From RUG14186 sp964644555 (lineage in GTDB: Bacteria > Bacillota > Clostridia > Eubacteriales > Anaerofustaceae), in contig CAZXWI010000007.1 of the NCBI GenBank assembly GCA_964644555.1, positions 1 to 30,458 on the forward strand: 30,458 nucleotides of DNA. The letters are read 5' to 3'. Below are positions 1 to 7,660 of this stretch, piece after piece. The position numbers and the translations under genes are program-made. The notes under the pieces were generated by a model. The model did not search any database. It saw only the letters and a list, made by a program, of their open reading frames with translations, and was not told the origin of the DNA. Positions within the stretch are counted from its first letter, which is position 1; every line of letters begins with the position of its first letter.

Positions 1-22
1 GTATTAAATAGTACATATATGC

Positions 23-50
23 TTGTAACCTAAAGTTAATATGTTATACT
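23..50 (+). promoter_or_regulatory. Promoter of the tungstate transporter operon
   Basis: A -35-like TTGTAA (23-28) is separated by 16 bases from TATACT (45-50). The -10 is preceded by TG and one base, giving an extended -10. Transcription would start near 57 and leave a leader of about 200 nt before the first gene, which is where the candidate riboswitch lies. Confidence 0.5.
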
Positions 51-61
51 TATCATAGTAT

Positions 62-190
62 GTGTAAATATTCGAGTTTTGCGCCTAAAGCAAATGCCAT
101 GGCAATAAACCGACGGGCCTGTGAGAAATCCGAAAGCCTCCCGTTTGGAAAGAACTTTTACATTTTTATTTGTATGGTCGGTTCTTTTCG
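62..190 (+). ncRNA. Candidate Moco/Tuco-type riboswitch in the transporter leader
   Basis: The leader folds into a closed domain. TGTAAA (63-68) pairs with TTTACA (157-162). TTTGC (78-82) pairs with GCAAA (90-94). ACGGG (113-117) pairs with CCCGT (140-144). The block GCCTCCCG followed by TTTGGAAAG (136-151) resembles, from memory, the conserved core of Moco RNA. Mutually exclusive pairings exist further down: AACCGAC (108-114) is perfectly complementary to GTCGGTT (177-183), and AAAGAAC (149-155) to GTTCTTT (181-187). That is what an expression switch would need. The element sits in front of a tungstate/molybdate transporter and a moa operon, the known context of Moco/Tuco riboswitches. Class assignment is inference, and the exact ends are uncertain. 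Confidence 0.55.
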
Positions 191-215
191 GAATCGATTA
201 TTTTTTTCTATGACA

Positions 216-234
216 TAAACGGTATGACCGTTTA
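216..234 (+). promoter_or_regulatory. Palindromic hairpin just ahead of the tupA start
   Basis: TAAACGGT (216-223) and ACCGTTTA (227-234) form a perfect 8-bp stem with a 3-nt loop, about 17 bases before the Shine-Dalgarno site (GGGAGA, 251-256). No U-run follows, so it is not a standard terminator. It could be part of the leader switch or a protein operator. The function is unknown. Confidence 0.35.
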
Positions 235-263
235 AATATTAAAATTTTCAGGGAGAAAATAAG

Positions 264-1229
264 ATGAAGAAAAAACTTATCGCACTTCTTCTTGTCGTAA
301 TGCTCGTAGTAAGCTTTGCAGCATGCGGCAACGGAGGGGACAACAAAGAAAACGCTCTCAATCTTGCAATTCTTTACGAGCAGGATGACAGCATGATCAA
401 CAACTACTCACTTATCGCAGTTAACCCCGAAGCACCTTTCGTAGATGCTGACGGTAATGCAGTAGCAGATGTTGCTATCAACGCAGTAGGTGCAAAAGCA
501 TTAATGAATTGGATGCTCAGCTCAGAAGGTCTTGAACTTATCAAGAACTACGGTTTCGACGAATATGGCGAATACCTCTTCTACCTCAAAGACAAAACAT
601 TTGCAGAATCTGAAATTCCTCAGGCAACTGAAGAAACAAAAGTTATCAGACTTTCAACAACAACATCTGTTAACGACAGCGGTCTTTTGGGATACCTTCT
701 TCCTAAATTCGAAGCAGCATACGGCTACACTGTAGAAGTATATTCAGCAGGTACAGGTAAATCAATTGCAAATGCTAAAGCAGGCAACGCAGATTTAATC
801 CTCGTTCATTCCAAAGCTCAGGAAGAAGCTTTCATCGAAGCAGGTTATGCTACAACACTCGAAGGCTATGAAAAAGAAAGATGCACATTTATGTACAACT
901 ACTTCGTTCTCGTAGGCCCGAAAGATGACCCTGCAGGAGTTAAAGAAGCAGCAAGCGTATTAGATGCATTCCAGCTTATCGCTGACGGCGAATACACATT
1001 CGTTTCTCGTGGAGACGGAAGCGGAACTCATACAAAAGAGATTGCACTTTGGAACGAAGAACTCGGTATCACTTCAGACGCAGCAAGCGTAGAAGGATAC
1101 GAATGGTATCAGTTCTCAAACGCAGGTATGGGAACATGCCTTACAATGGCTAACGAACAGAATGCTTACATTCTTTCAGACAAAGCTACATTCCTTACAT
1201 TCCAGGCTAATGGCGGTGTAATAGAATAA
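264..1229 (+). CDS. tupA: Tungstate/molybdate-binding lipoprotein, TupA family, circularly permuted
   Basis: This is the solute receptor of a TupABC importer, predicted to bind oxyanion outside the membrane. Residues 1-20 are a signal peptide, and Cys21 after F-A-A is the lipidation site. Residues 127-315 match the usual N-terminal and middle parts of TupA: TTTS (132-135), DSGLL, a GTGK, YNYFVLVGPKDDPAG, SRGDGSGTH (248-256), GMG and ANEQNAY. The protein then stops shortly after DKATFLTF. The segment that normally follows there is found at the front instead, at residues 31-110: LILYE-like start, INNYSLIAVNP, GAKALMNWMLSSEG, YGEYLF. All parts of a full TupA are therefore present, but in permuted order within one intact frame of 321 residues. 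A Shine-Dalgarno GGGAGA lies 7 bases before the ATG. Family assignment is firm. That the permuted protein still binds ligand is inferred. Confidence 0.88.
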   Translation: MKKKLIALLLVVMLVVSFAACGNGGDNKENALNLAILYEQDDSMINNYSLIAVNPEAPFVDADGNAVADVAINAVGAKALMNWMLSSEGLELIKNYGFDEYGEYLFYLKDKTFAESEIPQATEETKVIRLSTTTSVNDSGLLGYLLPKFEAAYGYTVEVYSAGTGKSIANAKAGNADLILVHSKAQEEAFIEAGYATTLEGYEKERCTFMYNYFVLVGPKDDPAGVKEAASVLDAFQLIADGEYTFVSRGDGSGTHTKEIALWNEELGITSDAASVEGYEWYQFSNAGMGTCLTMANEQNAYILSDKATFLTFQANGGVIE

Positions 1230-1230
1230 T

Positions 1231-1917
1231 ATGAAAACAGCTTTTTTTCAAGCTATCGAATTGATATCTTCGGCTGATGCTCAGCTTTTGAATATCATGG
1301 AAGTAACTTTGAGAATGAGTTTGACAAGCTCAATTACGGCACTCCTTATAGGGGTGCCTTTGGGTGTTTTTTTGGCTAAGAGTAAATTGCGAATAAAAAA
1401 AGTTTTTGTTGTAATAAACAGAACCTTAATGGGGCTTCCTCCTGTGGTTTGCGGTTTGATTTGTTACATGCTTTTTTCGGGAGTCGGTCCATTGAGGCAT
1501 CTAAAGCTTTTGTTTACCGTAAAGGCGATGATAGTCGCTCAGGTCATATTGCTTGTGCCTTTGATAATCGGTAATATGGAAACCTATGTAAACGGAATAA
1601 CCGATGTAATAGATGAAACAGCAAAAGGCTTGGGGCTTGGCAAAACAAAGACATTTTTGCTAACATTGAACGAATGTCGCTACCAGATAGTTTCCACATA
1701 TCTTTTCGGCTTTTCCCGTTCCATAGCGGAGGTAGGTGCGGTATCGATGGTGGGTGGTGCAATAGCACATAAAACAAATGTTATGACCACGGCTATCATG
1801 ATGTATACCAATATGGGTAACTTTACATTGGGTGTGGCACTTGGGATAATCCTTCTTTTTATGGCATTTGTGCTTAACTTATGTGTATATATCTTCCAAA
1901 TGGTGGTGGACAAATGA
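1231..1917 (+). CDS. tupB: Tungstate ABC transporter permease
   Basis: This is the integral membrane subunit of the oxyanion importer, 228 residues with about five or six hydrophobic spans. The cytoplasmic coupling (EAA) loop is visible as ETAKGLGLGKTKTFLLTL, and it docks the ATPase. Sequences such as RTLMGLPPVVCGL and SRSIAEVGAVSMVGG are typical of TupB. The ATG lies two bases after the tupA stop and the end overlaps the ATPase start in an ATGA, so translation is probably coupled. The length is normal for the family. Confidence 0.9.
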   Translation: MKTAFFQAIELISSADAQLLNIMEVTLRMSLTSSITALLIGVPLGVFLAKSKLRIKKVFVVINRTLMGLPPVVCGLICYMLFSGVGPLRHLKLLFTVKAMIVAQVILLVPLIIGNMETYVNGITDVIDETAKGLGLGKTKTFLLTLNECRYQIVSTYLFGFSRSIAEVGAVSMVGGAIAHKTNVMTTAIMMYTNMGNFTLGVALGIILLFMAFVLNLCVYIFQMVVDK

Positions 1918-2585
1918 GAATAGCGCATCTTAAAAAAACATACGATTCAAGAACAGTGCTTAACATAGATGAGTTTACCTTTGAAAAAGGCAAGGTGTAT
2001 GCAGTTGTTGGCGCAAACGGAAGCGGAAAATCGACTTTATTAAAATGCATAGCCAAAACCCAAAAATCGGATGTCAAGAACTTTTTATCCATCAATAAAG
2101 GTGAAAGTGTTGGGTATATGCCTCAAAGCAGTTTTGCTTTTAAAATGAGCCTAATGAAGAATTTGTTCATCGGCTGCAAGAAAAACGAATTAAGCATTAA
2201 AGCTGCCAATGAATATATTGACAGGTTCGCCCTTAGGGATAAAATAAAGACTCGTGCCGACAGACTCTCCGGAGGAGAAAAGCAGAAAATGGCTTTGGTA
2301 AGGCTTGTGATGAATAAATACGATTACATTCTTTTAGACGAACCGACCTCCGCCATGGACGCATACTCCACATACGAAGCCGAAAAGGTAATAAAAGAAT
2401 ATTGCAAAGAAAATAATGCAGGTGTTGTTATCGTTACTCATTCCATTAAGCAGGCTCAGCGTATTGCCGATGAAATAATATTTATGCACGAAGGCATTAT
2501 TGCAGAACATTCTTCGGCTAAAGAGTTTATCAACGAACCTAAAACCGAATCCGCAAAAGAATTTTTGGAATTTTTTGGTGCTTAA
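1914..2585 (+). CDS. tupC: Tungstate ABC transporter ATP-binding protein
   Basis: This is the ATPase of the importer, 223 residues. It shows Walker A GANGSGKST (33-41), a Q-loop MPQ (69-71), the ABC signature LSGGEKQ (118-124), Walker B ILLDEP (139-144) and the H-loop histidine 176 in VTHS. The start chosen is the ATG inside the tupB stop (ATGA overlap), preceded by the purine-rich GGTGGTGGA. An upstream in-frame ATG at 1881 would add 11 residues lying inside tupB that do not fit the family. A terminator follows directly, so tupABC form one unit. Confidence 0.9.
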   Translation: MRIAHLKKTYDSRTVLNIDEFTFEKGKVYAVVGANGSGKSTLLKCIAKTQKSDVKNFLSINKGESVGYMPQSSFAFKMSLMKNLFIGCKKNELSIKAANEYIDRFALRDKIKTRADRLSGGEKQKMALVRLVMNKYDYILLDEPTSAMDAYSTYEAEKVIKEYCKENNAGVVIVTHSIKQAQRIADEIIFMHEGIIAEHSSAKEFINEPKTESAKEFLEFFGA

Positions 2586-2594
2586 TGTGTGTTT

Positions 2595-2629
2595 AAAGCA
2601 GGAAATTTGTATTTCTTGCTTTTATTTTT
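2595..2629 (+). terminator. Intrinsic terminator after tupC
   Basis: A 12-bp stem (2595-2606 with 2611-2622, one G-U wobble) has a 4-nt loop and is followed by TATTTTTA. It separates the transporter operon from the cofactor operon. Confidence 0.8.
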
Positions 2630-2648
2630 ACCGACTTCATCTTATAAT
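2620..2648 (+). promoter_or_regulatory. Weak promoter candidate for the MOSC-moaC-moaA-mogA operon
   Basis: A perfect TATAAT lies at 2643-2648, 46 bases before the first start codon. No good -35 is present 17 bases upstream; only T-rich sequence belonging to the terminator tail is there. The -10 is convincing, the promoter as a whole less so. Confidence 0.35.
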
Positions 2649-2694
2649 ATATACAGAATAAACAAATTATTAAATTACACAAAGTGATAATAAC

Positions 2695-3126
2695 ATGAAA
2701 GTACACGACTTAAAAATATCTTTGGAAAAGAAGAAACCTCTTGTTGAAAAGGACGAACTGACTTTATGCGAGTTGGGCATTGAGGGGGATCGTCATGCAG
2801 ACGGAGGAGATAAACAAATATCTGTTTACAGTATAGAGGCAATGAATTTATCTTCAAGCGAAGTTCACGGTTTATGCTACGAATCATATGATGCAAATAT
2901 CATAACCGAGGAGATTGACTTAAGTAGTTTAAAAGCAGGGGACAAGCTTAAAATAGGCAATGATGCAATCATAATGATAACATCGCATAAAGGGAAGTGC
3001 TATGAAGATTGCGAAAAGTTTAAAAATAAGTGCTATTGTACGCTGAGAACAAATGCATTGTATGCGAAAGTATTAGTTTCAGGGAAAATAAAAAAAGGCG
3101 ATAATATAGAATCGGAGAGGGAATAA
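2695..3126 (+). CDS. MOSC-domain protein
   Basis: A small stand-alone MOSC (Moco sulfurase C-terminal) domain of 143 residues. Visible are LCELGIEGDRHADGGDKQISVYS near residues 24-46 (the conserved G-I-x-G-D-R-H start of the fold), ANI/EEI before the turn LKAGDKLKIG, and the late cysteine region HKGKCYEDC with further cysteines. MOSC proteins bind molybdopterin or handle sulfur for it. The precise job of short bacterial MOSC proteins is not settled. It is the first gene of the moa operon, and its stop overlaps the moaC ATG by one base (TAATG), which supports a role in cofactor handling. Confidence 0.82.
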   Translation: MKVHDLKISLEKKKPLVEKDELTLCELGIEGDRHADGGDKQISVYSIEAMNLSSSEVHGLCYESYDANIITEEIDLSSLKAGDKLKIGNDAIIMITSHKGKCYEDCEKFKNKCYCTLRTNALYAKVLVSGKIKKGDNIESERE

Positions 3127-3602
3127 TGGGAAATAGTTTTACACATTTTGACGAAAACGGCAGTGCCGTAATGGTTGATGTCGGTTCAAAAGAAGTAACC
3201 TCACGCACAGCAGTTGCCGAGGGCAAAATAAGGGTCAGTAAAGAGATAATAAGTGCAATACTCAGCCAAAATGTCAAAAAAGGTGATGTTTTGGGTGTCG
3301 CTCGAATAGGGGGAATAATGGCGGTAAAGAAAACTTCGGATATCATTCCGATGAGTCATCCGTTGTTTATCACCAAAGCGAGTATTGATTTTGAAGTGAA
3401 CGAAGAGGAATGTTACATTAAAGCCATATGCACAGCCAAGACCGAGGGCAAAACAGGTGTGGAAATGGAGGCTCTTACGGGAGTAAGTGCTGCACTTTTG
3501 ACAATATACGATATGTGCAAAGCCATCGACAAGAGAATGATAATGGACGATATCCATTTAGTTAACAAAACCGGCGGTAAAAGCGGTGATTTTACATTTT
3601 AG
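3126..3602 (+). CDS. moaC: Cyclic pyranopterin monophosphate synthase
   Basis: MoaC converts the MoaA product (3',8-cyclo-GTP) to cyclic pyranopterin monophosphate, the second half of step one in molybdopterin synthesis. The 158-residue length is normal. Family signatures are present in order: FTHFDENG, MVDV, KEVTSRTAVAEG, KKTSDIIPMSHPL, GKTGVEMEALTGVSAA, YDMCKAIDK and the tail NKTGGKSGDF. A strong Shine-Dalgarno (GGAGAGGG, 3114-3121) lies just upstream. moaA follows after 8 bases. Confidence 0.96.
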   Translation: MGNSFTHFDENGSAVMVDVGSKEVTSRTAVAEGKIRVSKEIISAILSQNVKKGDVLGVARIGGIMAVKKTSDIIPMSHPLFITKASIDFEVNEEECYIKAICTAKTEGKTGVEMEALTGVSAALLTIYDMCKAIDKRMIMDDIHLVNKTGGKSGDFTF

Positions 3603-3610
3603 GAGATGCG

Positions 3611-4582
3611 ATGAAAGATAAATACAATAGAAATATAGACTATCTCAGAATATCCATAACGGATAGGTGCAATTTACGCTGTGTTTATTGTATGCCGGAG
3701 GGCGGAATACAAAGTATACCACACTGCGAAATATTATCGTACGATGAAATCATCAGGCTGTGCAAAATATTTGCTCAATTGGGCATTACAAAAATCAAGA
3801 TAACCGGCGGCGAACCCCTTGTAAGAAAGGGTGCCTGCGAACTTATCGATACGTTAAAAAAACTTGACGGAATTTCTCAGGTAACGCTTACCACAAATGC
3901 TGTCAACTTAAAAGAAAATTTGCAGTCGTTAAAACAAAGTGGAATCGACGGAATAAATATCAGTTTCGATTCTCTTGATAAAGAAACATATGTTTCGCTC
4001 ACAAAAGTGGATTCTTACGATAAGGCTCTATCGGGGCTTAATGCCGCAATGGAGAGCGGGCTTAATGTAAAGGTGAATGTGGTGCCTGTATGCGATGATA
4101 AAAACATTATCAATATGGCACGCCTTGCAAAAGAAAACAATGTGCAGGTAAGATTTATTGAGATAATGCCGCTGGGCGAGGGAAGAAAATACAAGCTCAA
4201 AACCGAAGATGAAATGTTGAAGGTTTTGGAGAAGGTATACGGTAAAGCGCACATAACAAATTCCGTCAAAGGAAACGGACCTGCAAGGTATTATGCGTTT
4301 GATAATTTTAAAGGCAATATCGGCTTTGTCAGTGCCATGAGTCACCAATTTTGCAGCGAATGCAACCGAGTCAGACTCACAGCAGAGGGCTACCTTAAAA
4401 CCTGCTTGCAATACGATGATGGAGTGGACTTAAAAGCACTTCTTCGCTCAGGTAAAAGCGATGAAGAAATTAAATGTGCGATAATATCGGCAATCAACAA
4501 TAAACCGCTTTGCCACGATTTTAATTCGTATAAAGACCATAAAGAAAGCGACGAAAGACTTATGTCGCAAATAGGAGGATAG
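3611..4582 (+). CDS. moaA: GTP 3',8-cyclase
   Basis: This radical SAM enzyme starts molybdopterin synthesis from GTP, acting in the cytosol with two 4Fe-4S clusters. The N-terminal cluster motif is C20-x3-C24-x2-C27. The C-terminal cluster is C248-x2-C251-x13-C265, within FCSECNRVRLTAEGYLKTC. TGGEPLVR (about 65-72) is the SAM-binding GGE region. The protein ends in the double glycine (QIGG) needed by MoaA. Length is 323 residues, typical. It lies between moaC and mogA, with an 8-base gap before it and a 2-base gap after it. Confidence 0.97.
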   Translation: MKDKYNRNIDYLRISITDRCNLRCVYCMPEGGIQSIPHCEILSYDEIIRLCKIFAQLGITKIKITGGEPLVRKGACELIDTLKKLDGISQVTLTTNAVNLKENLQSLKQSGIDGINISFDSLDKETYVSLTKVDSYDKALSGLNAAMESGLNVKVNVVPVCDDKNIINMARLAKENNVQVRFIEIMPLGEGRKYKLKTEDEMLKVLEKVYGKAHITNSVKGNGPARYYAFDNFKGNIGFVSAMSHQFCSECNRVRLTAEGYLKTCLQYDDGVDLKALLRSGKSDEEIKCAIISAINNKPLCHDFNSYKDHKESDERLMSQIGG

Positions 4583-4584
4583 AT

Positions 4585-5079
4585 ATGTTTAAAACAGTAA
4601 TAATTACATCGAGCGACAGTGCATCAAAGGGAGAAAGAGAAGATTTAAGCGGAGTTGAAATACAAAATATCCTTTCTCAAAACGGAGAATACGAAGTAGT
4701 AAGAAGTGTGATTCTGCCCGATGACAAAGAAACACTTAAAAATGAAATGATAAAAATTGCCGATTCAAACGAAGCGGTTTTGGTTTTGACCACCGGCGGT
4801 ACGGGCTTCTCTCAAAGGGATAACACTCCCGAAGCCACCGAAGAAGCTTGTGAAAAAATGGTTCCCGGAATTGCCGAAGCCATGAGAGCATACAGCATGA
4901 GCTTTACCAAAAGGGCTATGTTATCCAGAGCCACAAGCGGCATAAGAAAATCCACCCTTGTTGTAAATTTGCCGGGCAGTCCTAAAGCAGTTAGGGAATG
5001 CCTCGAATATATTTTGCCCGAATTAAAGCACGGAATTGAAATATTAACGGGTGAAGCATCAAATTGTGCAAGAAAGTAA
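4585..5079 (+). CDS. mogA: Molybdopterin adenylyltransferase
   Basis: MogA/MoaB activates molybdopterin by adenylation before metal insertion. The 164-residue protein shows the family core TTGGTGFSQRDNTPEATE (around 69-86), the start ITSSDSASKGEREDLSG and NLPGSPKAVRECLEYILPELKHGIEIL near the end. The ribosome site AGGAGG (4574-4579) overlaps the end of moaA, so translation may be coupled. It is the last gene of the operon. The partner MoeA, which inserts the metal, is not in the window. Confidence 0.93.
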   Translation: MFKTVIITSSDSASKGEREDLSGVEIQNILSQNGEYEVVRSVILPDDKETLKNEMIKIADSNEAVLVLTTGGTGFSQRDNTPEATEEACEKMVPGIAEAMRAYSMSFTKRAMLSRATSGIRKSTLVVNLPGSPKAVRECLEYILPELKHGIEILTGEASNCARK

Positions 5080-5095
5080 TAGAAAGTATTTAAGT

Positions 5096-5135
5096 AAAAA
5101 ACTCCTTTTAAGAATATCTTAAAAGGAGTTTTATT
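5096..5135. terminator. Bidirectional terminator between mogA and murI
   Basis: A perfect 16-bp stem (5098-5113 with 5117-5132) and a 3-nt loop are flanked by an A-run on the left and a T-run on the right. It can stop both the plus-strand moa operon and the minus-strand murI operon. Confidence 0.9.
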
Positions 5136-5141
5136 TGGGAT

Positions 5142-5927
5142 TTATATTTTATTTATCTTTAAAGGTTCCATTCTGAGCTTTTCGAGGGTGAGAGAAAATT
5201 CGCTTTCTTCTCCCGATGTATAAAAGGTGATTTTGCCGCCTTTATCCGGGTTTAAAAGGTCGGTTTCTCTTAGGTAGTCCCGAAGCATCTCCACTTGAGA
5301 AGTTGCCGGATCTATTAGTGATAACGACGGATAGATGGCATTGATCTCTTCCTTTATTATAGGAAAATGGCTGCAGCCTAAAATGAGCTTTGTTACATCG
5401 GGGGATTCTTTCATTATAGGCTCTACACATTCTTGTATCTTCTCTTTGAGAAGGTTTGTGTTTTCCAATTCTCTGTCGATTATTTTGGGAAGTGATGTGC
5501 TGGAATTTGACAGAATGTGTATTTTTTCTCCCCTGAGTGCATTTTCTTTTTCGTAGGAGCGGTTATCTATGGTGGCTTTTGTGGCTATAAGTCCTACATT
5601 TTCGCCCTCTGTGCTGACTGTTTCCGCAGCATTTACTCCTGCTTTGACTATGCTTATAAGCTTGGTATTCGATGTAAGCTCATCAATAAATGAGCTTATC
5701 GTGTTGCAAGCAAGCAGTATCGCCTTTACGCCCTTTTGCTCCAAAAATGCTATCATGAAATTCGCAAGGTCGATTATTTCTTCTTTTTTCTTATTCCCAT
5801 ATGGCATATTTTTGGAATCGGCAAAATAGAGGATATCTTCATTTGGCAAGCCTCTCATAAGCTGCTTTGCCACGGTAAGCCCTCCGACTCCGCTGTCTAT
5901 CATTCCTATGGGTGAATGTTTATCCAT
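5142..5927 (-). CDS. murI: Glutamate racemase
   Basis: MurI makes D-glutamate for peptidoglycan by a two-cysteine acid-base mechanism. The 261-residue protein starts with PIGMIDSGVGGLTVAKQL (catalytic D11-S12), and has YFADSKNMPYG, LLACNT with the first catalytic cysteine C74, and LGCSHFP with the second, C185. A GGAG ribosome site lies 7 bases upstream of the ATG. It is the last gene of a minus-strand operon behind an LCP cell-wall gene, so both final genes serve the envelope. Confidence 0.95.
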   Translation of the reverse strand: MDKHSPIGMIDSGVGGLTVAKQLMRGLPNEDILYFADSKNMPYGNKKKEEIIDLANFMIAFLEQKGVKAILLACNTISSFIDELTSNTKLISIVKAGVNAAETVSTEGENVGLIATKATIDNRSYEKENALRGEKIHILSNSSTSLPKIIDRELENTNLLKEKIQECVEPIMKESPDVTKLILGCSHFPIIKEEINAIYPSLSLIDPATSQVEMLRDYLRETDLLNPDKGGKITFYTSGEESEFSLTLEKLRMEPLKINKI

Positions 5928-5940
5928 AATTTAAACTCCG

Positions 5941-7098
5941 TTAAAGGGTGTCCCCTGTATAAATTTTTTCAAGGGTAATGTCGTAGTTATATATCAAGTA
6001 TTTGATCTTGTCGCTTGAGTTAATAACTTCTTCCGATGGTGTATACGAAAAATCTTCTCCGTATATCTTCTCGTGTAAATCCTTTGCCATATCCTCTAAA
6101 TAATACGGAATGAGGCATTGCATTCCGTCAACATACGCAGAACGAATATAGTCTTCATCGCACAATGAATAAGTTTCAAATCCGTTTTCGCATTGTAAAA
6201 CTGTTAGAGCAAGATTTAAGAGTTTATTTTTCGGAATATTGGTTTGTATATGTTCCGATAAAGCACTTGCTATATCAAGTAACATGGTTATGTCAAGTTC
6301 GGTTTTGATTTTGTTGTATATTTGTGAAAGCACTATTCTTTGGCGAGCTGTTCTGTCAAAATCGGAATTGCCGATTTTACGGATTCGTGAGTATACCATA
6401 GCTTGTCGTCCGTCGCAAAGATATGTTCCCGCAGTTTCGAATTTAGCCGAATAAGGTTCGCCGAATGTGTAGTTGATATCGTCCACATACAAATTAAATT
6501 CGTCAAGTTCTGTGGTGGTTATGTTAAGCGGAATACCTCCTATGGCATCGACAATGTCAATTAGAGCTGCCATATCAACGCTGACATAGTATTGTATATC
6601 CATATCAAGGTTTGAATTGATGGTTTTAACTGCAAGGGCAGCATCTCCGAAAAAATATGCCGTATTGATTTTATTAAGCCCGTATTCGGGAACATTCACG
6701 AACGAATCCCTTTGTATGCTCACAAGCGATGTTTGTTTTTTTTGTTTGTCGACAGATAATATCATTATCGTGTCGCTTCGCTTATATCCGTCATCATCCT
6801 CAATATCTTTTCCGAATACAGCTATATTTTCTATGTTATAGCTTTTTTGTGAATTATAAGCTTCGTTTGATATCATAAGTTCATCAAGTGTTTTGCCTAT
6901 CGGGACTTGATTCAGTTTATCCAAAGATGCATTCACTTTTCTTATCATTACCGCAGATATTGCAATCACTCCTATTAAAACAATTAATATGAGGTTTCTA
7001 AAGCCTTTCTTTACTATTGTAAAAAAGGGGGCTTTCGGTTGTTGCTTTCGCACGATATGGTAGTGATTCTTATGCTTTTTTCGGACTATCTTAACCAT
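5941..7098 (-). CDS. LCP-family cell-wall glycopolymer ligase
   Basis: LytR-CpsA-Psr proteins transfer glycopolymers from undecaprenyl carriers to peptidoglycan outside the membrane. The 385-residue protein has a short, strongly basic cytoplasmic N-terminus, one membrane span (about 33-51) and an extracellular LCP domain. Domain motifs are RSDTIMILSVD, SIQRDSFV, KINTAYFFG, a GGIPLNI region and DGRQAMVYSRIRK with NSDFDRTARQRIVL, which carries the arginines that grip the pyrophosphate. Its start overlaps the end of gmk by 8 bases. A 13-base gap follows before murI. The polymer transferred cannot be told from sequence. Confidence 0.92.
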   Translation of the reverse strand: MVKIVRKKHKNHYHIVRKQQPKAPFFTIVKKGFRNLILIVLIGVIAISAVMIRKVNASLDKLNQVPIGKTLDELMISNEAYNSQKSYNIENIAVFGKDIEDDDGYKRSDTIMILSVDKQKKQTSLVSIQRDSFVNVPEYGLNKINTAYFFGDAALAVKTINSNLDMDIQYYVSVDMAALIDIVDAIGGIPLNITTTELDEFNLYVDDINYTFGEPYSAKFETAGTYLCDGRQAMVYSRIRKIGNSDFDRTARQRIVLSQIYNKIKTELDITMLLDIASALSEHIQTNIPKNKLLNLALTVLQCENGFETYSLCDEDYIRSAYVDGMQCLIPYYLEDMAKDLHEKIYGEDFSYTPSEEVINSSDKIKYLIYNYDITLEKIYTGDTL

Positions 7099-7651
7099 TT
7101 TGTCTGTAATGCTCCAAAATTGCCTTTAGATTTTGATATGCGCTTTCCACATCATCATTTATTATTACATAATCATACATATCTTTTTTTGATATTTCTT
7201 CTGCGGCTTTGCCTATTCTGCAATTAAGCTGCTCTTCGCTTTCCGTGCCTCTATTCGTAAGGCGTGCTTTCAATTCTTCGAGGCTCGGCGGCATTATGAA
7301 TATGAGAACGGCGCTGTCGCTTTTTTCTCTTACCTGCATAGCACCTTGCACATCTATATCCAATATTACATCGCAGCCGCCACTAGTTATTTCATCGGTG
7401 TATTCTTTGAGTGTGCCGTATTTATTGCCGAAAACATCTGCGTATTCATAGAAGGCGTCTTGCGATAGTTTTTCGTCGAATTCTTCTTTTGTCAAGAAGT
7501 AGTAATTAACTCCGTTCTTTTCTCCTGCTCTCGGGGAGCGAGTAGTTGCCGATACGGAAAAACAAATATTATCCATTTCCGAAAGCAGTCTATTGCAAAG
7601 TGTGCTTTTTCCGCTTCCCGACGGACCGCTGATAACAAAAATTCTGGCCAT
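7091..7651 (-). CDS. gmk: Guanylate kinase
   Basis: This enzyme phosphorylates GMP to GDP, an essential nucleotide step. The 186-residue protein has the P-loop GPSGSGKST (9-17), the GMP-binding stretch SATTRSPRAGEKNGVNYYF, and LDIDVQGAMQV. It lies 9 bases after yicC, a pairing common in Bacillota. The omega subunit gene rpoZ, which often follows gmk, is absent here; an LCP gene takes the place. Confidence 0.96.
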   Translation of the reverse strand: MARIFVISGPSGSGKSTLCNRLLSEMDNICFSVSATTRSPRAGEKNGVNYYFLTKEEFDEKLSQDAFYEYADVFGNKYGTLKEYTDEITSGGCDVILDIDVQGAMQVREKSDSAVLIFIMPPSLEELKARLTNRGTESEEQLNCRIGKAAEEISKKDMYDYVIINDDVESAYQNLKAILEHYRQNG

Positions 7652-7660
7652 GTTTTTGTC

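Noticed and set aside
62..150. A c-di-GMP-I riboswitch reading of the tup leader, because of GGCAA, AAACC and GAAAGCC strings.
   Set aside because: The strings are not in the order or spacing of that class. The downstream genes and the GCCTCCCG core fit a Moco-type RNA better.
216..234. The hairpin before tupA as an intrinsic terminator.
   Set aside because: The stem is AT-rich and only 8 bp, and no U-run follows it. It is listed as a hairpin of unknown role.
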